Source: Liolophura sinensis
Lineage: Eukaryota; Mollusca; Polyplacophora; Chitonida; Chitonidae
Direction: 5' to 3'
Assembly (NCBI RefSeq): GCF_032854445.1
Contig: NC_088302.1
Span: forward strand, 41,854,191 to 41,918,190
Length of the DNA: 64,000 nt
In this document: piece after piece, positions 10,814 to 22,998 of the stretch
How the letters are laid out: each line of letters starts with the position of its first letter
How positions within the stretch are numbered: the stretch's first letter is position 1
Translations under genes and position numbers: made by a program
The notes under the pieces: generated by a model
Seen by the model: only the letters and a program-made list of their open reading frames with translations
The model's database searches: none
Told to the model about the DNA's origin: nothing

Positions 10814-13608
10814 CTATTCAAATTGTTTTACTTTACTATATTCAGAAACTATTTCATAGTCTGATGACTTGGACTTTGGTCTGTACCACATGTCTATGTC
10901 TTCTGTTGTCTGGGGCAAGGTCTTGTTTTTGGTTTCCGGTAAGAAGACGAATATCAGGCTGCAAATCAGCGATGTTATGCTGTACAGTACACCCGGTAGC
11001 CATGGCGCCATGCGGATCTGAAAATATAATAATATTGAAAAGAACAAGTTTATTTTTATAAATTTAATAAACGTATGATCCGAATTATACGTTATATACA
11101 ATTTTAACAGTGACCATAGAAGCCACATCAAATTACGGCAAATTTATGGACAGGAACCCATGGCCTTTTGTGCATACCGGACAAAACTGCCTTCGTCGAT
11201 ATACTTTGGAAGACGACGCTTACAAGGTAGAAAGGCATGGTTTTATCACCAGATTGAAACATCTTCATTCATCAGTAATCGTATGGGTCCTTGAAAAGCC
11301 TGGAAATCAGCGAGTTCCGTGGTTGGGCAAGAAAAGCCTTGCGATTTAGAAACAGCTTGTCACAGGTACTTCTGATCTGATGTAGAGACACACTACAGAA
11401 CCAGTAGTGAGATGAGAGTAGACTGTATATACCTGTAGTACGTGCTCACTTTGTTACCCAGCAATTTTAATATTGCCTGAAATGATGTTTTGTTTTGTTT
11501 TTTGTGCTTTTTTTTGACAGTTCATCTGATAGCTTCATTCCTCACTGCTTTAATGTGGAAATGTGAGTTTGGGCTTGAGAAAGCCTGAAAATTTTCAGTC
11601 ATTATGTAATTTTCTATATGACAGCATTGGCTTATTAGTAAGCTTGGATTTTTTATGAGATTTGGCAAGACTGAATTCATCAGTAAACTGGACAAAGCGG
11701 TACTCACCAGCAGATTAGAGTAAGGGGCCACCATTCCGCCGACCCGTGCAGCGAAGCCGATTATACCTAGACTCAGGCTCCTGTTGCGACACAAATAATC
11801 AAATGCGATGGTTGAGATGTCTTGGAGGTATATAATGTATTGCGGGGAAAAAAGACCACATATGGCAAACTATATGCACACGGTACAACTGTATGAACTG
11901 TGACTAAAAAAGATTTCCATTTTCTAAAGTGCTACCATGCTTAAAACATGTCGAATGCGAAACCACCAAACCTCATGGATATTTGCCGTGCATGACATCG
12001 ATCACAGTGTTTAAGTATTGTGGTTTGCGAAAGATAAGAGATAATAAGTTTTACAACGTCAGCACAGATAGAACAGTGGCCTGATCATTTGTTAGGGGTG
12101 TATTTCTCTATACTGAACGGGGTCATAGTGCCGAGAGAGGGATTTTGTAAACGTACGATTAACTGATTGTACCGCAAAATCTTCGCTGGGCAGCAAACGC
12201 ATTTCTTCTCTGCAGAAAGCCATATTAAATGAAAAGTGATGACATCGGTACCATCCGAGGTTAATCGTGCATTTCTCTGGCTTCTCACTGTCGGATTCAT
12301 CTTCGCTACTGTTCGTCACCCAATCACAAACTATCATGTTAAGCTCCACTTGGCTTCGGTTCAAACTTACGACCTTGTCTCTTGTCAGTGCTTCCACCTT
12401 CACAACGTAGAATTAAGAGCTACTTGGTACAACTAAGCATGACGACATTATGAAGTTTGACAAATATCAGCTTAGAGCCCTTCAACATTAAATTGTCGCT
12501 TGCCTTTTCTTTTAATCAGCTTTACTGAAATATTATAACCCAAGTATACCTTTCTTCCGGAACCAGTTAAGTTCTACGCGCAGGTAAATGTACTTTCTCT
12601 TGGACCTAGACGTTTATTCCGAAACAAATTTTTACCATAATGTAAATGTACATCTCCAGTGTAGTTATTCAAAAGTGTAGTAAGTGTTAAGCCATGTCTC
12701 TAGCTCTGAATGACAGTCAAGATTGGAAAAGGTGAGGTATCCCCACTCACCTGAGATTTGTGGGAAACAGTTCAGGTGCGTAGGTGAACAGACTCCCGAA
12801 CGCTATGGAATTACCAAACTTGCCGACAATAGCGAGGGCTGTAATGGCGTTACTCACAGCAGAACCTACAATGTATGTATACATACTTAATGTCGAGGTT
12901 AGGGCTAACGTAACGGGATGCAATTAGGGACAAATAGGTTGTCCGTTAGATGGCGAGGAGTGAAATTGCCGTGCGCGCCTTTTGTGCATATAGAGGGCTG
13001 GGAGATAGGGACCGTCAATTTATACGACTATACCTAGATGTCGCGCCACACCATGCAGCAGAGCAAAGATGTCGTTTTTCACCCGCACTGAGATGCCGAG
13101 ACGTCTAGTTAATCATCTGCCTAGTCCAACTGGCAAAGAAGGCGGTGATGAACACATGCCCACAACCTTGGTTGTGAATGGACATCTATGACGGTTACGT
13201 CCATCTTGTGTATTCTCCCTTCCAGCTCACAGCACAAGGGAAGCGTGCCCTGCTTAATGTTCAGGGGTTGGACAAGGATAAAACGGTTAGCCCAAACGAT
13301 CAACTCCGCTGAAGTGACGAACCTTTAACCCTCACCTGATTGGTGGCATCTGAACATGAAGAAATGGACGAGCTAGAGGCGGGTACTCTGCCCAACAAAG
13401 AGAGGTGTTACGTCATAGAGAAGCCTGTTGGAATTCACGATGCTTGGAGGAGGACACCGTGAGTGGACAGTAGATGACGATGATTTATTTATTTATTTGA
13501 TTGGTGTTTTACGCCATACTGAAGTATTTAACAAAGGGTGCAAATAAGCCTTGTGGTTGAACGGCTCATCGACTGGGCCCCACCGAAGAGCGAGAATTAA
13601 ACATACAG

Positions 13609-13660
<52 letters not shown>

Positions 13661-16600
13661 TCCGCCATCAACTAACGAACGTTGCCCGGTGTTACGTTTG
13701 GGTGTTGCATAAACCAGGATTTTGCTGATGGACTACTAAGAATGTAAATGTTTATTATATTCGATGGCAACACACCACTCTGAGTCACTTTAGGCCAGTG
13801 ACGTCAAGGGGGCGTTTAAGTTGCTAATATTTAAGCATTTCCATGAACAGTTAGAATAAACTCCAACTGAGGTAAACTTGCGGGAGACCGTATTTCACCA
13901 GTTACACGTGGCCATTTGCCAATATGATTCTGTCGTCGCTTTTCTGCTTTTACTCTCTAGTATGTTCTCTTCTATATTTTAAGCAGTAACCCACCTGAAG
14001 TGACCTGCAAGATGACAGCAGTCAACAGACTCGCCGCTGTGATAATGTTAAAGACAATGGCTGTGTACTTCCGACCAATCCTGAGTAAAAGAGAATTCTT
14101 TAAAGCCTCTGTATGACAATGTTAGGATCTTGAATAACCATGGTGATGATCTGACCTATTGTCTAGAGGATGACACTAGCGAACACAAGGACTGGATGTT
14201 TGAAAAAAATAAGATGAACAGAAATTAAAACGAAAAAAAAATACCTAAATTAAAACGTAACGTGTAAATTTCAAAAATGTAAAATCGCCTAAATTTGTTA
14301 CAAAGATAACCCGAATATGTGAAATGCTTGTTAGCCAAAATCGTAAAACACGCTACTATCATCCTTGATCGGTTATCAACAGCTAACTTTGCCATATCAC
14401 TCTTTAACCTTCTAATCAAGGTATGGAGAACGTCTAGGTGTCTGAGTCATGCGCGCTGTCCCTTTGCGGGTTACAAACTACAAACGACATACAAACCCAT
14501 GCAAACGACATTGCAAGATAATCTATTACACTTCGCCTCTTGGTTTTATATTTTTGGGTGGCTCGGTAATCCTGTCAGGTTTGCCTTTTTACGTAGCTGG
14601 TTAAGTGTGTTACACTTTCGGGTAACAAGCATTCATATTTTTTAATGTATTGAAACATTCAGGCGATTCTCTAATAATTTCTTGTGTTGATCCCCCGCGA
14701 GAACAAGGTTTCGAATGCCACACTAGAACACAGGATCACTGTTCACGAAGGAGGTTTTTGCTACCCGCTTCTCCGCGGTTGGAATGGGGTGGAAGAAGAA
14801 CGATATTGAAATAAAGCGTCCCCTGTGATTGCTGTTTTTGCATTAACACATTCGGATTCTCTCACACAAGAACAATGCATTCAGGATGCACACTAACGGG
14901 GATGTGAATATGCTCTTTGGCAATTGAAACCTCATCCTCATGTGGGACCAGCGCGAGAACAGCGAATCGAATACACCCCTGACTTGACGATGGAGAAGTA
15001 GGTTATGACGCCACCAGGGATCTCCACCACGGCGTTCAGGAAGAGGTTCAGATAGGGGTTTCCGGCCAGAGATGAGGAGGTGAGAAACATGCCCAGGTAC
15101 ACCCAGTTGTTACTAAACCTACGTAAGAAAAGAGAGGGTGTGAAACTAGCATGGTTTCCAAACAATGACCCTATGTATACGATGCGGAAAATAATTTATA
15201 GGCCAGTCGTTTATATACTCGATTATTGCTTACGCCATGCTTAAGAGTTGTTCAGATATATGCTTATCGTTTTGGGCGGGGAAAACAGTGACAGAAATAG
15301 GTGGACCAAAGCTTAGAAATAGGCACTAAATACCAAGTATATGAAAATGAGTTCTTCAAACGTTTCAAGGTATGTCAAGTAACATACAAGGCATGGTGTC
15401 AAAAGTGACATCGATAAATGAATGATGGAATCTTTAATTCATTTATCGAATCGCTAATTCATTTGTCGAATCGCTAATTTATCTATCGCTTCCGTAATTC
15501 ATTTATACATACATTTATGCATATCGCTAAATGACTGATTGATATCACGCAATAAATGAATTAGTAGGGATTTCTTGATGTCCCTAATCGTGCTAATTCA
15601 TTTTTTTATATGGATAAATGAATTATCGATGTTGATAACTGAATTCGCGATATCGATAAACAGTGTTTGGTTTCAGTGGAAATGACTGCTCCCTCTGACC
15701 CCCCCCCCCAAAAAAAAAATGTCTGCATTTACAATATCCCAAGCAGATCTGACCAATGTAACAGGGTCTGCCATCGAGGAATCAAAGCAGCGGAATCAGG
15801 GCCGTGTCAGGGAGATTGGTGATTTCATTCAGCTAGGAAACAGTGCTTACGACGGAGACACGGCCGCACTTCTAGTATAATATCTGTAAAAATGGAAATT
15901 TCATTTGTTTCCGGTTATTTTTTCCGAGATGTCAGAAAGTACCAGTGATTATCAGGCCACTAAAAAGACTGTTTTATCGATACCTATAAATAGTTATATT
16001 TATCGATAAAGATAATTCATTTATAGATATCAGTCTTTTATTTTTTTGATATCGATAAGTCATTTATAGCTATCAATCATTTATTTATCCGTATCAATGA
16101 TTCATTATAGATATCATTCACTTATTTATCGATATCAATAATTCATTTATTGGTATCAATAATGAATTTATCGATATAGATAAATACGACAACATTTATC
16201 CATATTAGTAATTGATTTAGCGATATTGAGAAAAGGATTATTGATATCAATAACTGAATTATCCATGTCGATAAATCACGATTAAATGTTAACTTGGCCC
16301 ATCTTAAGCTGCAGTAGGAGCCAGTGTGAGTGTCATGTTGTATCGTGTTGACCCACTGCAAGCTACATATATATGGCAATGTACCGCTGTGTGCACCAGG
16401 TTCACAAGCTCAACGTTAGACTCGCCAAATAAAATATGTTTTACCTCAGATTTGTCAAATAAACTTCAAGCATATATGGTATGTTAAAAACTTACCATGC
16501 GAATGTCATTACGGATGTGAAAAGCCTTAGTTTGGGATGCTTCATCAGATCCCATGCGGAAACTGTGGAGATTTGCCTCTTCTGGCTCGGCTCTCGTGTG

Positions 16601-19600
16601 TCCAGCTTTGCCGCATATCTGGTACCTTGTGTGTCTGGGCATGTTCGACTCGGTCCTAGTGTGCCTCGCTCTTTTGTATCGCAAGTATCTCGAGTATCCG
16701 CATTACTCGGACCTCGTGTATGTATCGTTTCCGTACTGTCTTGGACCACATCTCGCGTGTTCATTGGTTCCTGAAGTTCTTGCTCAGTCATCAACTGCTT
16801 CTCCTCATGTTTCGTTGCTAAGGCTTTGTCACAAGAGTCCAAGCAAGCCTGTACAACAGGATGATCCATTCTACCGTTAATTTCAGCAGCCTTGGATACT
16901 ATTGTTTTGATGGCCTGAAATTTGCCGTTTGCCAAAAGCCAGCGGACAGATTCATCCAAAACTCTGAATATGAACAGAAAAGTGGAATTTAGTCTAAATC
17001 CACTAAATCAGCTTTATTTCGAGTCAAAGTGCCGTTCCTTTGTAGGTTTGCAGTTTAAAACTTAAGAACGCAATTTTGCCATGTGTCTATTTGATGCTCC
17101 CTGCTTATATAAACCTGAATGGATGATATGATCATATTGTTCAATATAAACTCAGACAGCTATTTCATACTTCTGTTTAGCTGGGCCACATGGAAAATTC
17201 TGACTTGAATTGTAACTTTCTGACACTACGTTTATAATGTATTTCCTTACCACCGAGTGGATTTTTTTCGAAACTAGATTAAACAGTGTTTTACATTTCT
17301 TCGTGTGAATGAGGTATAGACCTTTCCAAACTGTCAATCAAAAACACACAATTGCCCAATTATAAGCAGTACTGTTGCAAGCAGCTCAACGGTATGTCCC
17401 ATATATTGGTTGCAAATGATCAACCTTTCTTTGACGTCATTACATCACAATTGCTTTCACCGAAATGAAATCAAAAGTGGCGTTATCACGAGAAGGGATG
17501 ATGGGACATCGGATGTGTTGGGTCCATCAATTAGTAGCCTAGTCCTAAGGTTATAGCATATGTATACCAAAACTGTGCTTCATAAATCTTGCAAATCTGT
17601 GTTTGTCTTGATGTCCTTGAGGTGAGGACTGATCCCGTACACAGTCAAGTCACAAGTTAAGTGTGACTACCATGGCAACATTTGTCATGGTAATTAGAAT
17701 CAACTTTTTATTAAAACTTTTGGTTTTACTGAACGAGCAAATTCCATCTAATCAAGGACTGGTAGATACACTAGGCTATATGATCCAGTAAGCAACACTT
17801 TTCCCTTAACATCTGAGCTTGCACATCACGGTGCAGCCGAGTGGGTCATATTTTTAGAAATCTTATTGCTGCTTTAAAGGAACACACTAAAGTGTATGCA
17901 AGTTAAATTCCCTTAATTCATTCGTGTGAAGTTTTGAAGGAAAGTCTTCTGTATCGCGAGGCCCTTTTCCCGCTTTATTCCACGCATGGCCCTTTACATA
18001 CGTACATCATGTTGGGTATGACTATAAGACACGGCAGCGTCAGGATGATTTGACTGTAACGCCAGGATAGATCGCGGCACAGGTAGCTCAACCCAGAGAA
18101 AACCATTAGGTCCAGCGCCCAGTTAATGCTGCCCCATATCGACAGGTGAGAACGATTGGATACTGGCACCACCTCTAAAACGATCACTGTCACAACCGTG
18201 ATGTAACCCTGAAGAAGTTCGAAATGGGATAATAGGACTGGTTGAAAATAACGTTTAACAAATGAACTGCGTACATTACCGTCTAAATATTTAGGTTTAT
18301 ATTGTGCTTGTGTAACACAATGGCTCAGGATAGCTTACAGATGCGATAGCTGTGAGTTCAAGTTCCGGCCATGCCGGTTTCCTCTCCGGTCCTACGTGGA
18401 AATGTCTGCAAACAACCTGCGGATGTTGGTGGGTTTCGTAGTTTTCTGCCAAGTTTTCTCACATCATAATGCTGGCTGCCGTCATATGTAGAAGTGGAAC
18501 ATTCTTGAGTACGGCATTAAAAGCCAAATAAATCAACAGATGATGGAAAAGACTAATATTTATTTTTTTAATTTATTTATTTGATTGGTGTTTTATGCCG
18601 TACTCAAGAATATTTCACTTATACGACGGCGGCCTGCATTATGGTGGGAGGAAACCGGGAACAGCCCTGGGGAAACCCACGACCATCCGCAGGTTGCTGG
18701 CACACCTTACAACGTACAGCCGGAGAGGAAGCCAGCATGAGCTGGACTTGAACTCACAGCGGCCGAATTGGTGAGAGACTTCTGGGTCATTGCGCTGCGC
18801 TAGCGCGCTAACCGACTGAGCCACGGAGGCCCCCGAAAAAAGACTAATAAACCAAAGATAGTGGTAGAAGGTATTGCATTCCTGACAGTGTTACACTAAA
18901 AGACCACAGTGTGTAGAACACGCTGATGATAATCAATTACGATTTCCGTATGAACGAAAACATCAGGCTCATAGGACATTTACTGCGAAGTATGTGTAAA
19001 TAATGAAATGTTAAACATTTGTCATACCGCTTCGAAGATGCCGACAGCTAGTCGCATTAAAATCAGGGCCAGTGGTGACTGGACGAAGGCTATCACAACA
19101 CTAAACCCAATTGCCGCCCACAGGTTCAGAAGACACACCCACTTCCGGCCCCGTCGGTCTGCTAAGAACATAAACAGGATACCCCCGATGGCTTGACCAA
19201 ACGTAAAGGTCGTTTGACTCATCTCGGCTAGATACTGCCTGGAGCAGATCATGTCCCACTGAGGAAGACACATATAAGGACTGGCTGGATGATGCCATAC
19301 ACATGTATAACGCCTGGCCGAAAGACATAGCACTGGGAAGAACATGAAGCTAGGCCTGATAAAGACATGACGCTGAATAGACATAAAGCCACGCTGGATA
19401 GACATGAAGACAAACTGGAAAAGTCTGATCAGAAGACATGAAATTGGCTCGATAAGACAAGAAGGCATATTGGACAAAGTGTTTTCCAGAGTCACGCCTC
19501 ATTTACGACAAGAGAAGCACTTTCACTTTAGACAATTTTAACTGTACTTAATGTTAATTATTCTATAACAATTGCCAGGGTCTATGTAACAATGCTGTTT

Positions 19601-21164
19601 GCCATACCGTACTCCTCTCAACCTGTAACAAAGCTGTTCTCCCAGGGCAAATATACACATTTAACCCTGTAAAAATACTGTTCTCCCTGGGCGTATGTAC
19701 ATCTCTCACCTCTGCAACAAAGCTGTTTCCTCGGGCCATACTGTGCAACGGTAACTTTGTAAAAATGCTGTTTTCCCTGGACATATGTACACTTCTCACC
19801 TCTGAAACAATGCTCTCTTGCTGGGCCATACTGTGCACCTCTCACCTCCGCAACAATACTATTTTCCCTAAACATATGCACATCTCTTATCTCCGAAACT
19901 ATGCTGTCTTCCTGACCCGTACTAGGCACCTCTCACCTCTGAACAAAGCTGTTTTCGTTGGGCAAACTGTTCACCTCTCACCTCTGTAACAATGCTGTTT
20001 TCCCGGGGCATACTGTAGACAAAGCCAGCGTCACAAGGAGCTGACTGATTGGTCACAGGATCCACCACATCACACTGTTGTTGTTGTTCGCTCCAGTTGA
20101 AGGACCCACTCTGCCATGTTGTCCGGTTACGGAACTCCAAAGAGCAGATGAAGTTAGGCGGAGGGGCTGGAACCATAGTTAACGAAAAGTAGGCCTACAT
20201 GCCACGAAGTTACCACCTTTATTGGCATATTTTCTGTTAGATATCTAAAATAACTTTACCTAATATAATTACCCGAGTTAAAAATCTGCGGAAACAGTGT
20301 TAACTGAGGCTTAAATTTGACCCAATCGATCCAAATAATTTTGTACGGCAAATTCTTATACGACTTACACCATAATCATCTGGTTTTACGATGTATTGGA
20401 CACTTGGTGAGAACAGACTGTGATTCAGAGTAAACACATTTCCTAAGATTTTCCAAAACGATTTGCACTGACATAATCATGCATAATGACATTTAATATC
20501 ATGTTATTTACACAAAACCAGTTACACTCAGACCAGAAATTCTGTTGTCTGTAGAATGTATTGTGCTGTTGTAACAGATTATTCTGTTAAATATAACACA
20601 CATATTCTAATAATTCAACACAAAGATTCTATTTGACTAACAGGATATTATATTGAACATTACACTGCAACACGCATATTACTGTACAATATTACATTCT
20701 CTACATTCTGCCATCACTCCAGCAACAAACTTTCTGTTAAAACTGAGCGGTTTTTTTAGTGTATATACGTTGATAGATAAACGTTCAACTAAGAAACAAC
20801 ATTAGATCTCTTACAACATAGTAATAGTTATTATGAATGAATTCTTTCAATATCCCGGTGGCTCCTAGGGCTTGACTTTAACGGTTGGGATTCTCTTCGC
20901 TGTTGGCAATGGCCAATATAGCCCCAACAACACAAATTACATATTCTAACTTCACCCTTTGCTTGATGTCTCTGCCACGATCCCTTTGAAAAGTTTGAAC
21001 TCGTACATTAAAAACCTACCCAAGATTATTATGGCCAGAAGCTGGCAAGCTGCAGGTAGACCCAGCATCATCTGCCAGGCGATTTGGCGAAGCTGCCACT
21101 TCCCCCATGGACGTAACGCCATCAGGAGGGAATCCACGTTAATACCGATGTCTTGGGAGTCCAT
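10814..21164 (-). CDS. SLC22A-like: SLC22 family transporter, organic cation transporter-like, copy 1
   Basis: Ten exons, 5' to 3': 21164-21020, 20166-19982, 19258-19028, 18208-18006, 16963-16496, 15118-14984, 14080-13995, 12865-12751, 11780-11708, 11017-10814. They join with matching phases into 614 codons plus TAG. SLC22 proteins are plasma-membrane facilitators of the major facilitator superfamily that move organic cations, carnitine or anions. The start MDSQD with LLMALRPWGKWQ and the first helix match the family. Exon 2 is the extracellular loop and ends ENSIVTE, joined to WDMICSRQYL of exon 3 (family IVTEWDLVC). MFS motif A is FLADRRGRK. DESVRWLLANGK follows helix 6 and LPETKNKTLPQ follows helix 12. 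The loop between helices 6 and 7 (exon 5) is about twice the usual length, with TRG/DTR-rich imperfect repeats. The donor of exon 6 is GTCAGG, weaker than GTAAAG in copy 2. Substrate cannot be read from sequence. Confidence 0.93.
13481..13535 (-). repeat. SINE family A, 3' fragment
   Basis: The stretch tttatttatttgattggtgt then tttacgccatactgaagtat is the tail of the family A consensus on the minus strand, inside an intron of SLC22 copy 1. The rest of the element is missing. Confidence 0.65.
13611..13658. repeat. (AT)24 microsatellite
   Basis: An uninterrupted AT dinucleotide run of 48 bases in the intron between exons 7 and 8 of SLC22 copy 1. Confidence 0.95.
15415..16290. repeat. A+T-rich palindromic tandem repeats built on ATCGATA / ATTCATTTAT
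   Basis: Two blocks (about 15415-15660 and 15955-16290) consist of imperfect short units such as aattcatttatcgatatc and gataaatgaattatcgat. Units in both orientations alternate, so the region is full of hairpin-forming palindromes. A C9-A9-type homopolymer and non-repetitive DNA separate the blocks. It lies in the intron between exons 5 and 6 of SLC22 copy 1. The corresponding intron of copy 2 carries a different minisatellite. Confidence 0.75.
18318..18541 (+). repeat. SINE family A copy
   Basis: The element runs from aatggctcaggatagcttac with a gttcaagttcc B box through ataatgctggctgccgtcat to the aaataaatc tail. It sits in an SLC22 copy 1 intron, tail to tail with the next SINE. Confidence 0.75.
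18564..18834 (-). repeat. SINE family A, full length
   Basis: This is the best copy in the window. Read on the minus strand it starts with ggcctccgtggctcagtcgg (tRNA head, A box tggctcagtcgg), continues with a B box gttcaagtcc, the conserved body ataatgcaggccgccgtcgt, and ends in caaataaataaat. The head shows it is tRNA-derived and RNA polymerase III-driven. No internal frame is meaningful. Confidence 0.88.
19259..19981 (-). repeat. Intron 2 of SLC22 copy 1: ladders of donor-like and acceptor-like units
   Basis: Adjacent to exon 2 (about 19575-19981), roughly eight units of about 45 bases each repeat the last ~30 bases of exon 2 (gaaaacagcattgttacaga) followed by a donor-like GTGAGAGGTG. The unit next to the real donor is 45 bases and stays in frame; the next one meets an in-frame TAG. 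Adjacent to exon 3 (about 19259-19470), units such as tatgtctttatcagg and tatgtctatccagcg resemble the true acceptor gtgtcttcctcag. Copy 2 has the same arrangement on a larger scale. Confidence 0.8.
20530..20720. repeat. Dispersed repeat with TTCTGTTAA motifs
   Basis: The segment contains agaatgtattgtgctgttgt, attattctgttaaatataac and gactaacaggatattatat. Similar segments occur at about 9200-9310 and 28290-28450. No terminal repeats or coding frame are obvious, so the element class is unknown. Confidence 0.55.
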
Positions 21165-22607
21165 AATCAGACCAGTGTTCAGTGATTTAACACACTATGG
21201 ATTGACTGCACAGGCCCAAGGTTCTTATATGTTATATAAGAGAATGCCATAACATGTCACGAAAATGCCATAGGCCTATTGAGGGCATAGGCAATATGCG
21301 TTACAGTTCACGGACATGTGTGGAAATCGTGTGTTTGAATGAGCGAAGGTCTTCATTCTAACGGTCATAATTTATGATCGTGGCCATGAATATTAAGTGA
21401 CCGAAACCAATAATTGATGGTTGCTACTGTACATGTATAAAGTATATTATAATGTGTATACCTGTGAAGACGTGAGTTTTTTCTAGTATAAAATATAGCA
21501 CTATACATGTATATTGAAACAGTTCTAAAGTGTACACTTTTTGAGGAGTGACTTAAACAGATAACTAAAATGACCTAGTCCCCATGCATTTACCTCACTA
21601 ACTTATCTACTCTTAAAATAAAATATATCAACTTTGGTGTGAAAATGCAGATTTAAAATCGCCAGCCACAATATATCCACACTTTCATCAGTTAAAGTCA
21701 GAACATAAAGTCAGCCACTAAAGCTGAATTGATTAATAAAGCAGTATTCCAGAAATCTTCTAAAAATATTTTAAAAATTGTACACCGCTTATCAACAAAG
21801 TGAATAGAAAACAGTCCTCAGTACCTAGCCGTCAAGTGGTGACGTCATTTTGACATGTTATAGCTATACAGAGTGACATCACAAAACCTAGGAGATCTCC
21901 CGTACCATCAGTATTAAACAATGTGACTATAAGCAAATATAAACAAAAACATGTGATACCCACCAAAGAGTATCAGCTCTGTTCCTTGTTCAAAGGGCCG
22001 ATGTTTCTTTTAGTTTGGCGCTTGGTCAGGCCTGATGTTTGAGAACGCAAGGGTCGTGTTTTAGCGGCCCTGCTCGTCCTCGTCCTGCATGGGTGTAAGC
22101 ATTTGGCCCAGCTGACTGTACCGACTTCAGGGAACTTACCGAACATATGTGACAAACAAATGTGACAATATTTTCTTCATTCAATGACTCGGTTTTCTTG
22201 CCAGCTCACCCCGATAAGTGACTGCAGTATGCTGCTCAACACGCATGCATTGTGACACAGGCAGTCGTTTGTAGTTCCCTGCTCATAAATGTGTGGTTCA
22301 CAATGCATCAGTTGATCACTTAAACTAACCGCAAAATCCAATTTATTGCAACGATATTGGTCTATCCACAATTAGAAACCACACTGAAAATGGACAGCTA
22401 ATAGGTTTTTTGACGTGACGTGTCACGTGACGCTTTCGTGTCTCCTGTGTTCGCTTTTGTGACGGGGTACAATTTCAAATTTACTAAAATCAAATTTTAG
22501 TTTGATTCAATTAGTTCACTCTGATTAGTTTAATGGCAGATTTCCGGTATATCCCCCCTGACTTGTAAATGTTTTCTTAGCGTAAGTTAGGGGGCTAAAT
22601 TAAAAAG
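21165..22607. other. 5' flank of SLC22 copy 1; no other gene seen
   Basis: This should include the promoter of copy 1, but no convincing TATA box or initiator can be singled out. The segment at 21617-21700 is an inverted copy of about 23057-23155 (shared motif atcaactttggt and a gccagccac block). Confidence 0.45.
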
Positions 22608-22621
22608 TATCTCGCCTATTA

Positions 22622-22984
22622 GATTGACAGAGGCATTACTTATGGATAACAATTCCTGGATTTATTGTGTTGGTGACGTTTCGATGTAGGTTCTTACATC
22701 GTTATCAAACCATATGAACAAACAGAGATACAAGACAACATATATACAGTAACAGAGTGAGTGGTGTCAACAACAGTCAACAATGTAGCATAGATAGTAA
22801 CTTCAGGGTAATGGCTTCAGGGTTTAATGGCTTCAGGGTTTAAGGCGGTCACTGTCTAATCTGATGAGGTCATTGTAGGCGCTCGGTAGGTGCCACCAAC
22901 ACAATAAATCCAGGAATTGTTATCCATAAGTAATGCCTCTGTCAATCTATACCATCCCAATTCCTAAATGCCTCTGAAAGAAGC
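22622..22984. mobile_element. Fold-back element, Penelope-terminal-repeat-like, with hammerhead-like motif and 14-base target duplication
   Basis: The direct repeat TATCTCGCCTATTA at 22608-22621 and 22985-22998 flanks the element. Arms 22622-22675 and 22894-22947 are perfect inverted copies of 54 bases. Next to the left arm, on the minus strand (22710-22673), a stem CGATGTA/TACATCG sits between TTGATAA and GAAACGTC. This is close to the hammerhead core CTGATGA-stem II-GAAAC known from terminal repeats of Penelope-like retroelements. Two core positions differ, so cleavage activity is doubtful. There is no protein frame. Confidence 0.72.
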
Positions 22985-22998
22985 TATCTCGCCTATTA

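Noticed and set aside
11110-11349. 79-residue plus frame in the last intron of SLC22 copy 1
   Set aside because: It is antisense to a conserved intron; the homologous intron of copy 2 does not keep the frame.
18002-18208. Exon 4 of SLC22 copy 1 ending at TAC/GTATGT
   Set aside because: This strong donor would break the phase with exon 5; ending four bases earlier at AT/GTACGT gives matching phase in both copies (PNMI-LDES).
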